A program made the translations under genes and the position numbers. 64,000 nucleotides of DNA from the NCBI GenBank assembly GCA_949152475.1, contig OX424566.1, positions 28,186,423-28,250,422 on the forward strand, written 5' to 3'. Positions within the stretch are counted from its first letter, which is position 1, and every line of letters starts with the position of its first letter. This document shows, in pieces, positions 1-11,600 of this stretch. Under the pieces are notes generated by a model. That model saw nothing but the letters and a program-made list of their open reading frames with translations. It did not search any database and was not told where the DNA came from. This DNA is from Terebella lapidaria (taxonomy: Eukaryota > Annelida > Polychaeta > Terebellida > Terebellidae).

Positions 1-2642
1 TCAGCAATCTAATGTAGTCGCGCAAGAAACCCAATGGTACTGCAATCATCGTGCCATAAAGTTGCCAAGGGCATTACTGCAAGCTATATAAATCATGATG
101 CAGTTATTATTTAGTCGGAGAAGCCTCTATCAAATTCAGGCAGGTATGTGTACATAACTTTCCCCTCAAATAACCTTTGTCCTCGATTCCCCAAGGAAAA
201 CTATTGAATTTGCAAGCATGGGCTTGCTCTGACTCCCTGCTGATAAGCCCTGTTATTATATTTATTGAGCATTGTCCATTATAGGATATTACCAATAATT
301 TGCTATTGTCCGTGGACCTTGGCAGACGGACTATGATTACACTAACCGACCAGACCTCCCCCCCCCCCCCCTCCCCCCAAGAAGCTGCCAACATTTTTTT
401 CGAACCCCCATTACCCTGCAGCAAACCAACCATCTCTAGCAGTATCTCAGACCTGCTGAATATCGTAGAATCGTTGGTGCCGTATTTGTCCAACGTTGAC
501 CATGCTTGGTGACTGGGATCAATATTTGGATTCTTGTGAGAAGCCCTGCTTCGGTGCTGCCTTCGCAGTTTGTACAAGGTTTCTTTATTCAGATCTCTAT
601 CCTATGCGGCCCAAAGAATGATTTTTTTTTTCGGAGATACCCTGGATTTCTTCTGGGACTTGTCCTCGAGACTTGGGCACATGCTGGGGCAGGTTTTGTC
701 GAGTTGATTGAACAAAAGATCACACACTAGCTTACATCAAATTTGGAGAACTTTGAAATATGTTATAATTTATTGGTTTTCAGCAGAATTACAAATGCAT
801 TTTCCAAAGTACTGGTAGATGAAGTCATGGAATATTTAACATATAATTTAGTCAGAACCCCCATGAATGCCATGATGACAGATTCTGAAGACCACATGAG
901 CAGTGCACTTGTGTGCATTAACCTTGTGCCATTGCCACAAAAGCACATATTTACTGGAAGTTTTGCTCAGAAGTCAGAAGGAACCAAAATAAACACATGG
1001 CACCAAGCATGCTCTATCTTGCAGGTGGAGTTTGTTGTTTTCAAAACGTGCAGAATAAAATTCCTATATTCTCATGATATGATTCTTAGCTTTAGATACA
1101 TCTACAATGTACAACGTTGAGTTTGATGAATCAAGGTTATCTTGTTTATTCAAGTTCGCCATGTGATTCCATCATGTGATTCCATACATGTATGCATGTT
1201 TTTGTGGTACAAAACTGAACTTTATGTCGAGGCATTCACGATCAGCATGTTTATTAGGCAATTGTAGGATTTTTAGATGGACAAGATCCAGCATGCTTTT
1301 TGATTACCGGTACCGGTACTCTTTTGTCGGCTGAATGTTCACTGAAAAGTCCAGCATGCTGAAAAAAATGTTGGCAGACAGATGACGCACATGAGTCTGA
1401 CAGAAATGCACGACATTTATTTTTCAGCCCATAAAAACTGATAAACTATAAATATATAGCAGCACAAAGAACTGATAACAGGAGCATTGATACACGTACA
1501 TTATATATCTGCGTGTGCAGTGACTGTGACCATCAATGACCAAAAAATCATGTGGAGGGCTTATAAATCGGGACAGTAGTTTTATTGGCCAGTGTAGTGG
1601 AGTTGGATACAACATTCATAGTAATTTCAGTGCATGAAAGTCCTTAAACATGAAATGTTCAGTTCATGCGTTATCATAAATTTATAACTTGTTGAAGCCC
1701 ATACCATAAAGAAATGGGTATATGTCATATACATATTGTAGTCTGGAAACGCTTTGCTGTGTGAATACTGTACTCGAACTTTTTCTGATACATGTAGGTT
1801 TACATATTTGAACTGATAGACATTTGAGATTAGAAATCAGCAGAAGAAACACTTCAAACAAACTTTAAATGGTTTTGATGGAAGAATATGGTATTGATAT
1901 TGAATATTTTTTGCAGGCACTCCTCTAAATTTTTTGCCAAATATTACCATCATGGTAATATGATGGTAACAATCCATGTTACAAGTCATTTGGACATAAG
2001 TCATTTGGACATGTTACAATCCAAATCCAAATGACTTATTCGAGAGTAATCATGGTAATAAACGGCTGATAAGCCATCAAAGAACATTATGATCGACACT
2101 TGATGAAGAAAAAAAGATGATCATGATGATAGGGGAGAAAAAAAAAATTATATTATGCACCTGTGCAAGTTAGTACCAAGTGGTATCAGTCTATTTCTGT
2201 ACACACACGATGTATAACTGAAAATATACTGATATGATATTGAGTGTCACCAGTGTATCACATGTGGCTGTTAATATAAATCTGAATCACAGTGCATTAA
2301 ATAACAAACATTAATCAACTAAGATTACATGCTTATGTATATTTCGTTCCTAGGGGTTTGTGTACATGTATGTATAATAATAATAATACCAGTACATAAT
2401 ATATTGTCAATATGCTCTTGAAAAATATGTTGAAGCCTATTTCGCTTAATTACAAATAGCTCCAATGACAAAGTACATGTATATTGTGTATTTTTTGCCA
2501 TACTTGTAGTTCTACCTTTATATTGTAATAAATACTTCTAGGAAAAAATCATGAGTTAGGAAACGATTGGGGTAGGAAAGTAGTAAATGCTGGTTTTCAT
2601 GGTTTTGAACAAGGTGACACTCCCCTCTCCCTACTCCTGCAG
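1..2642. other. Upstream intron of the ABCA2-like gene, no coding exon recognised
   Basis: The first recognisable ABCA2-like exon starts at 2643 in the middle of extracellular domain 1, so this stretch should be intron, with exons 1 to about 5 beyond the left edge. Open frames here (for example 743-1120) are short and resemble no family I know. There is a C-rich tract near 359-379. A small foldback at about 1945-2045 contains a 15-bp direct duplication of AAGTCATTTGGACAT followed by its inverse. I see no other feature. Confidence 0.6.
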
Positions 2643-5600
2643 ATATCAAAGTGGACAGCATTCTCACAAACGCCACGGACCTGAAGCGGATTCTAGTCAA
2701 CAACTTCTCCCTCCCAGGGCCTGACGTAGACGTCCTCTACCACTCGCAAATCAACTTCACTGAGGTCTGTTTCCGACTGTTTGCCGATTTTATTTCATAG
2801 TTAAACATGTATGTTTGAGGTATATTCAGTCACTGATACTTTGATATTACTGTTGAATTTTTATAATTTGTATTAATAATAATAATAATATGTGAAAAAT
2901 TTTTGTGAAGGAGACATTAGTTTCAAGAGCTTGTCAGACAATCTATGTTTTGTGGATTCTCGTTACAGGTGTACAATATCGTATTTGGCCAGATAGAACC
3001 ATATGCCGGCAGTTTTCCTACAGGGGAGATATCATCTAACAACATACCTACAAACAAGATTGAAAGTAATGAGATTCCAAGAAACAAACGAACAACGAGA
3101 GAAAGACGATCTGGACGACAAAAACGCTCAGCGGCTGACGACACTCCACAACATAGTTTTCTGAGTGGTCTCAAAAATTTACCAGATCTGAATCTGAAAA
3201 GTGCCAAAGAGTTGATAAACCATCATCGTCAAAAATCCTCAAAGATCGCCGACATAGCCGGTAGCTTCTTCCCTACTTCTAATGGTGCTTCGGGTGGAAT
3301 TTTTGGGAATTACGGGAATGGCCTGCTATTTAACATTCTTAAGCAGCATCCGGAGATGTTGTTTGATCCGGAAGTGCAGGATGTCATCGGAGCTCTGTAT
3401 GGATTCGGCGGCAGGAAAGTTACGCCCGACCCTACGGAAGTGGTCGACGTACTTGAGGTCAGTCCAATATACGCTGAATGTGGGGGTGTCAGGTTGGTTG
3501 GTATCAGTTTATACAAGTACACATGGTGCAAATTCAGGAAGATCACACTTGAAAATAATTTTTGCCCCCTCAACCCACCTTCCCCCCTCCCTGTAAGCAG
3601 AAGGTGCTCCTGACCCCTGACAGTCTCCAGTATATCATCTGTGAGGACGACCATGAGCTCTCTCGCATCCTGATTCCACCTCATCCCGAGGACGAACAAA
3701 ACCTGGTAAACTATCTCTCAAATCGATGGATGAATTGATATATTTATGTCTTGGAGACACTGTTTTGTGTTTTACTATATTTCTCCAAATGTTTTATGTC
3801 AATAAATTCACTACCAGTCCACTACTACTAACAAATATTCTGACCTAAAATTTGGGACATTTTGTGAGTTATGTAATGTGTTCTGTGATTCAGATACAGA
3901 CGGAGGCCATCCTATGTAACATGACACAAGCACAGTGGCAACAGTTAGCAACCACGCTCAAACAACACATCAACTCTACAGAAGTCGTAGAGAAGGTAAG
4001 AAATGTTAATGTTTTTCTTTCGCAACTTATCATTTTACCACGAACATGAATACTTTTCATATTGATAACGATTTCAGCTGATTTGTACTGGTGTCACAAT
4101 ACTCATGAATAATATAATGTTGACATAATTGTGTCACATCTCTACTTTTAGTTACATTTGAACCAACTGAATTACACCGTCGCTTCAACTCGAGTAGCTG
4201 AGTTCAAAGCTAATGTGAGTATACATTATCAATAGGTAATGTACATACCTGAGGTTGTGTTGTCACTGGATAGAGATTGATTTTCTGTTGTTTTTTCATG
4301 GTAAACAGTTAAAAAAAACGTTACTTGTCACTCAATGTACCTCTATTTCGGATGTCTCATCAATGCATGTATTGTGAAAATGCCACATATCATACTTTGT
4401 CTTATCAAGAACATGTACAGGTATAGAAAACAAGAATTCAATTGATGGGACAATATCAGTCACATGAATTGAAACATTTCTCCCTCCAGTTGCAAGAGTT
4501 CATCCTGTTTGAGAGGAACATGCTGCTGATGACACAGGTTGCTTCATCTCTACCGTTGTCACAGTGTGGCACGACTGAGGAGATTACCACGGAAACCCCT
4601 GGTAACGCGACTAGTGTCTATGGCAACACAACACGTGGAGCAACCGAGAGGGACGCATCACAGGACACAAATCACAGGAGCAAGCGGGCAGTGAGTTTCT
4701 CATAGGTTCTGTTAATGGGGAACACTTTTCCGCAAGTATGAAACTCAATTCATCGCCAAGTTGATAAATACATACCATAAATAAATAATAAACATTTTTT
4801 TGCCACACATAAAAATACGTGAATTTTCTCGTCATAACTGACATGTATCTGATTGTTCTCTCCCCAGGCTATGGAAGGTTCGCTGGGGCTGTTGGAAGTC
4901 TGGATGTCAATGCAGAAAACTGTGTGTGGCCACGTATCGATAACAGAGGAAAAACTGCGCAAATTCCAGGAAACTTCCAATATTGGTATGTATATATGCT
5001 AATTACACAGGAATGGCAAATGCACGTTGGATAAAAATTATGTAAATGTCCACATTAGCAAATGGTGTGTAAATCAAGGAGAATAGTGATGAACATTTAC
5101 GTAACATATCGATCATTTCTTAGATCCTTCGCATTAATTAGTTGGTTTCAAACATAAAAAACAGCTTGATGTTATAGATTTAACAGAGCCTTGGACACAA
5201 ATTAACAACAACAAGAAAGGTATCCTAGATAAGGATTATATAGTTTTGTACATGGTACATGAACTTATGGCTTCACCAAGGCTGAAGTCCTGGTCGCTAA
5301 GCTGTATATTTATTGCCATACCACTACCTCTATAATAAACTCTTTGGGTAATCTTACCTTGGCATTCAAAGAAGAGGAGAGAGAAATGAATGTCACAAGA
5401 ATTTTCTCAAAATTCCTGACATCCATCTCGAACTCGAAATTGAAAGAAATTACTCTCACACATCTCAGATTCCCCGCGGTGTAGATGTGACGTCACACCG
5501 GTCATATGATTGACCTTAGCCGCCATTAATTTGCTCCTCCATTGTTGGATGTGCAGCAAGTCTTGCTTTCGGCATTCAAAGTCGATTTTCTTCACGTCTA

Positions 5601-8600
5601 CGATCGTCTTTAGGCTGTTCTTTGCACAGCTTTTTCTTCAGTAGATCGTTCTTACGTTGTTAGCTAGCTTAGAGTTAGTGATTTGCGATTTTTTTGGGAG
5701 GAAATGGTAAAGCCTCCCCAGGCCCCTTTCCTTCCCCCATTATCGCCCGTTTGTACTTCGATGTTTGATATGTTTCAGATATGAAGTGCATCGTGTGCAA
5801 ACACTACCTTCCTAAGTGGGAGGTTCATAACGCCTGCTGGCAGTGTAGGGACACTGTCTATTGCCGTCCTTCAGCCACCTGTGAGTTGTGCGCGGATTGG
5901 TCCATCGACGAGTGGAAACTTTGTCTGCAAGGCTTACGGGAGATTCAGGCCCGCAGGTTTGCTGGTTGCCCTACTCCCCCTTCCCCGTCAGATTCTGATA
6001 GCGCCAGGCCGCGTCCCAAGGCGTCTGAGGAACGCAAGCGGCGATTAGATTTGCAGTTATCCAATGCTGTTTGTGCTGTAAGTTTTGATTTATCATTGTC
6101 ATTTTCTTTCAGCCAGGTACGGGTCCCGGGAGCCGCGCGTTCGGCTCTCGGCACCCTAACTTCCCCACAACCTACGGGTTTGTGTGGCTCACTTTTGGCT
6201 CCCTCTCTACTGGCCCCTCGTTCTCATGCTTCTCTGGCTGAACGACCTGGGTTTCAGTGTCCGAGTGTGGTTTCGGGGTCTGCCGGTTCCGTCGGGCTCA
6301 CGACGGTTCCCTGCGCCCGGGATCCCTCTGGACAGAGAGTGTTGTTTCCCCCTCCGGGTCGGGCGCCTGCCCCCGGAGCTGGGTTTCAACCCCATAGCCA
6401 GGGCGGATTTCGGTCCGGGCCCGTGTCGCTTGTGATACGGCCGCCGGCACCCGATTTCCCGTCGGTTACTGGACCCCAGGCCGTGGCTACCGGAGCCGTG
6501 GCCAGTAGGGGCCGGGAGCCAAGGGCCATGAGCCGTCCAAACCCATGGGTTCCTGGAGTTTCCATGTCTCCACGGTTTCCAGTGTTTCCTTTTTCTGATT
6601 CGCCCTGTGTGTTTCAGATCGCCGAGGATATCAAGGACGATTCCCCTCTTACGGCCCTGCCCTCCGGTTTCGTCGCCTCCAGCCAGGGTATGTTGTCTTT
6701 CGCCCAGTTGGCGGACCAAGGGTCTTCCCGTGCGTCGGAGCCGTCCGGTGTTCCTGCCCAGGGGAGCTCTCTCCCGACGTCAGAGCAGCGCCTTAGGGGC
6801 GAGCTTGAGTCTTTTCGGGCGGAGATGTTAGGCCAGTGGCAGCAGTTTCTGGCGAGGTTCCCGCCTCCACAGCCGCCACCGCCCCCATCTTCCCCTCTGC
6901 CTAGGGACGAGCCGTCATCGGATAAGGAGCCTTCCCTACAGGGCTCTCAGACGGCTGACCAGCCGTTACCTGGCCCGTCAGGCCTCACGCTTCCGCGAAA
7001 GCGTAAGGCAGACCCGGACCAGGAGGCGGACCAGCCCGAGTCCGACGACCCTCTCTCTTGGGGGGAGAAGTTGGACTTTGTGAAGAGGGTCCTCCCGGGT
7101 TTGTGGCCCGAAGAGCATGCTCCGGCCCCAGTCAAGAAGGTAGCTCGGTCGATGATATCTTCTGAGTTGGAGCACCCCCGGCCGTCGAAGGACGCCCTAC
7201 GATTCCCTCTGTCGCAGGGAGTTCGCGGCTCCATGCAAGAGCGCATGGACGAGACCATCAGGTCCAACAAGTCGGCGATTGGCGCGTATCCTGCTCGCCC
7301 GTCTGTCAACGACTACTATACGTCGTCGGAGCTGGATGTCAAGCCTACAGCTTTGAGGAGGCATCACCCCCATTACGCCTTTTTCAAGGAGCCTAAGGCC
7401 GTGGAGATTCCATGGGCGGCCTTGGCGGAGCTGCAGCACACGTTTCGAGTGGGGCTGGCCACGGATTCGGCCATGGATTGGCTGTCGATGGCTACGAGAC
7501 GGGCCATTCTTCAGTGCCGTGACCAGGTCCTGGACAACCCTGACGTTGACCGAGATGATTTGGCAGAAGCCTTATTGAGCTGCGCTTCGTTGGTCACCTC
7601 CATTGGTAAAGGTGTGGGTGACAAGGTGGCCCTAGACTCCCACTCACTCTGGGTGTCCGAGTTGTGGCGGCGTGACGCTTTCCTCTCGTCCCTCAAGTTC
7701 GAGGTTCCGGACCAGCTCATGACGGACATGAGAGTTCTCCACCCCGTGATCCCCTCTTCTTGAGCCCCTACTTCACTTCTTCTCCCTGACCGTTCTGCGG
7801 AGTTGCGGGAGGTGAAGAAGGAGGCCGACGAGAAGGCCGCGAAGTCTTCTACTTCCAATGCCCTCCTGAGCCAGTCAAAGTCTCTGGAACGTCTGACGCA
7901 ACAGATGGTTTCGGCCTTTAAGAAGCCCCAGTCTTCAGCTCAGCAGTCTCAGCCTCAGCAGCAGCCGGCTCGTGGCCGTGGGAGAGCTAGAGGCAGGGCC
8001 TCAGGGCTGCCCTTTCGCGGGGCCCCTGCCGGCAGCACCCGAGGAGACCGTGGTCGTGGCCGAGGCCGAGGACGCGGAGAGGCTCCCAAGCCCGCAGGGG
8101 AAAAGAAACCGGGTACGTATAGCTTCGGATTCCGGGCCGGATCCTTTGCTCGAGTGTCGAGGAGAGCTGCATGGTCAGCTCGTTTCGGTCGATATTCCTT
8201 CCTCAGACGAGCCCGTAGGAGCTCGTTTAACTCTGTTTTGGAAAGAGTGGGAGCGGCTCGGGGCTTGCCCCTGGGTCGTCTCGACGCTCCGTCGAGGATT
8301 CGGTCTGAAATTCGAGAAATTGCCACCGTTATCGCCCGTCTCAAGGGGTTTCACTCTTCCAAACGATCCAGAACGCCGCCGTGTTCTCCAGGAGGAGATA
8401 ACGGCGATGATCGAGAAACAAGCGATAGAACCTGCTCCCGGGGACACTCCCGGGTTTTACAGCGTGTTGTTTGTGGTTCCCAAAGCGTCGGGGGGTTGGA
8501 GACCAGTGATAGATCTTTCTCCGTTGAACAAGTTCTTAATCGTGCCAACGTTTTCCATGGAAACGCCGGAGCAAGTTCGTTCAGTCATGCCTCGCGATTC

Positions 8601-11600
8601 GTGGGTGGTAACGATAGATCTCAAAGATGCCTATTTCCATATTCCAATGAAACCTGCAGTTCGCAAATACCTGAGATTTCTCTATCTCGGCCGCGTATGG
8701 CAGTTTCGGGCGCTCCCGTTCGGATTATCGACAGCGCCGTGGATTTTCACCATGGTGGCTCGGGAAGTCCAGATTCTCGCCCACAAGCAGGGGATTTTCA
8801 TCCACCAGTATCTCGACGATTGGCTAATCCGGCACCATTGTCGCGAAACGCTGATCGTCCAAGCACAGTTTGTGGTAAATCTATGCTCACTGATGGGGTT
8901 CAAAATCAACCAAAAAAAGTCCGACTTGTCACCGCGTCGGGACTTCGTCTTCTTGGGGTATCGTTATCAGACTACCTCAGAGACTGTTTTGCCGACACTG
9001 GATCGTCAGTCAAAATTATCCGTGCTGTCAGAAGGGTTCCTTCGTCGCATTCCACAGACGGCCAGACGCTGGCAGTCCCTTCTCGGGATGCTAGCTTCCA
9101 CGGAAAAGTTAGTTCCGTTGGGCCGCCTGCACATGCGGCCTATTCAGCGGCATCTACACTCCCAATGGTCCCAGGTCAAGGGAGACAGATCCCAGCTCGT
9201 GCAGGTCTCTCCGGAAGTCGTTTCCCATCTGCAATGGTGGCTGGATCCCGTCAATCTGCTCCGAGGGTCGTCATTCCGCCGGCCGCCTCCATCCAGGCAC
9301 GTATTTACGGATGCCAGTATGGACGGCTGGGGCGCTCACTGGGACGACAGCGAGGTCTCGGGCACCTGGTCTTCGTCTCAGCAGGAATGGCACATAAACC
9401 TGTTGGAACTGGAGGCCGTGTTCTTGGCTCTCAGGCATTGGGAAACACATTTCCTCAATCAGGCTGTGTTGGTGGCCACCGACAACTCCACGGTTGTCGC
9501 CTACATCAACAAGCAGGGCGGTACGAAGTCCCAGTCGCTGTGCCAAGCCGCTATCGACCTCCTGCTCTGGTGTCACGACCGGGGTATTTCGCTTTTCGCG
9601 AGGCATATCCCTGGTCATATGAATGTTTGGGCGGACCGCCTCTCCCGGAGGGGCCAGGTCCAGGCCATGGAGTGGAGTCTTTCCCCCAGGGTATTCCAAT
9701 CTCTCTGCGGCCTATGGGGCACGCCGATGGTCGATTTGTTTGCGACCCGGTGGAACCACAAACTTCCTTCGTTTGTGTCTCCCATTCCCGATCCCACGGC
9801 CATGTCAGTGGATGCGATGTCGACGTCCTGGGAGGGCATGTACGCGTATGCTTACCCCCCAGCGGTGTTGTTGGACAAGGTGATCGCCAAGTTTCGGACT
9901 CACCAGTGTCGCCTCCTGCTGATTGCTCCGTGTCTGCCGCAGAGGTCGTGGTTCCCGGACCTTCTGGAGTTGATAGTAGACTTCCCTCGTCAGCTTCCGG
10001 ATCGGTGGGACCTCCTCAAACAACCTCGCTCCAGCATGTTTCATCAGGCTCCCGCAAGTCTGAAACTTCATGCCTGGATATTGTCGAGCGATGTTTCCGA
10101 AAGAAGGGATTTTCAAGGGAGGTGTCCGCAAGGATCGCCCGATCAAATCGAAAATCTTCTTTGGCAGTCTACCAATCGAAGTGGACTTCCTTCTGTGCTT
10201 GGTGTCGTCGCCGGAAGGTTAGTCCTTTCAGAGTCGATGCTCCCCTAATTTCCGAATTTCTTCTCGAAAAGTTCAATGAAGGGCGAGCTCCATCCACGAT
10301 CGCAGGTTACCGTACGGCTATCGCGAAGACTCTAAAACCCAAACTTGGGATCGATTTTGGTCATGATCAAGGTTTGACTGCGTTGATTAATAGTTTCGAG
10401 ATCGAAAGACCGAAGGCTAGGAACCCGGTTCCTGAGTGGGATCTATCGCTTGTTCTCAACGTCTTAAGAAAAGATCCGTTCGAACCCCTTGAGCGGGCCT
10501 CCCTAAAGTTTCTGACGTTTAAGATGGTCTTCCTTTTGGCTCTGGCTTCCGGGAAGCGACGGAGTGAGCTCCACGCCCTGTCCTTTTCCAAAGTTAAGTG
10601 GAAGTCGGATGGCTCCTCGGTTCTCCTCGGAGTCATTCCCTCCTTTCTGGCCAAAACTCAATTAGCAGGTACGCCATTATTGAGCTTTTCCATTCCCGCC
10701 CTGACTCCTTCTCTGGGGCCGGGCCTGGAGGAAGACGCGAAGCTTTGTCCCGTGCGAGCCCTCCGCATCTACGTTAATCGTACGCGTGAGCTGCATCTCG
10801 GCAAGCGTTTGCTTTTCGTGTCCTATCTTAAGGATTTTCCAAATGATATCCGTCCTGCTACGATCTCATCTTGGATCAAGAAGTGTGTTAGATTTTGCTA
10901 TGAAAAGTCACAGGCGAAAAAATCCACAGGTTTCAGAGTCAAAGCGCATGATGTGAGGGCTCTCGCGGCTTCACTTGCCTTTACGAATAAAGTATCTCTG
11001 AATGATGTCATGTCGGCCTGTACCTGGAAATCTCATTACACATTCACTTCTTTCTATCTCAGGGAGTTAGCTTGGGAGGATGACTCCGGCCTCCAGCTAG
11101 GACGACTGGTGGCGGCGGAGAGTGTAGTCCAGCTGTAAATACCTGTAGATAGCTCAACACGCCTCTGTACAGATGCACCTGAGGTCGGCTCCCAGGGGAG
11201 TTGCTCCTCTTCTTTGGCGAGGGAAATTTTTGTTCATCTGCAAGAGGAAAGTCACCTCTGCAGACCCCCTGCTCGTCTCCATGCATCTGAAGGTAATTCA
11301 GGCGTGTATTATGGTATGGTTGTAAATATCCTGTAAATATGTATTTTCGACTTAAAATTATAATTTCAAAGTAAAACACAATATTTACTACTTTCAATGG
11401 ATATTTCCTACTCTCACACATCGGTGATGAATTCCCGGGAGAGGGTTAAACCCACCTCCTTTGGTTATTCTGATATAACCCAAAGAGTTTATTATAGAGG
11501 TAGTGGTATGGCAATAAATAGGAAGTTTTAACTTGTTTAAAACCAGTATTTATTACATACCTACCTCTATAATAAACACGATTATTCTCCCTCCCGCCTC

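Noticed and set aside
743-1120. 125-codon open frame in the first intron
   Set aside because: No family resemblance, AT-rich, no convincing splice sites, and it does not fit the missing N-terminal part of ABCA2.
7803-11138. A single 1111-residue protein
   Set aside because: Only the first about 110 and last about 355 codons look like protein families (gag tail and recombinase). The middle is an Arg/Ser/Pro-rich shadow of the RT/RNase H frame.
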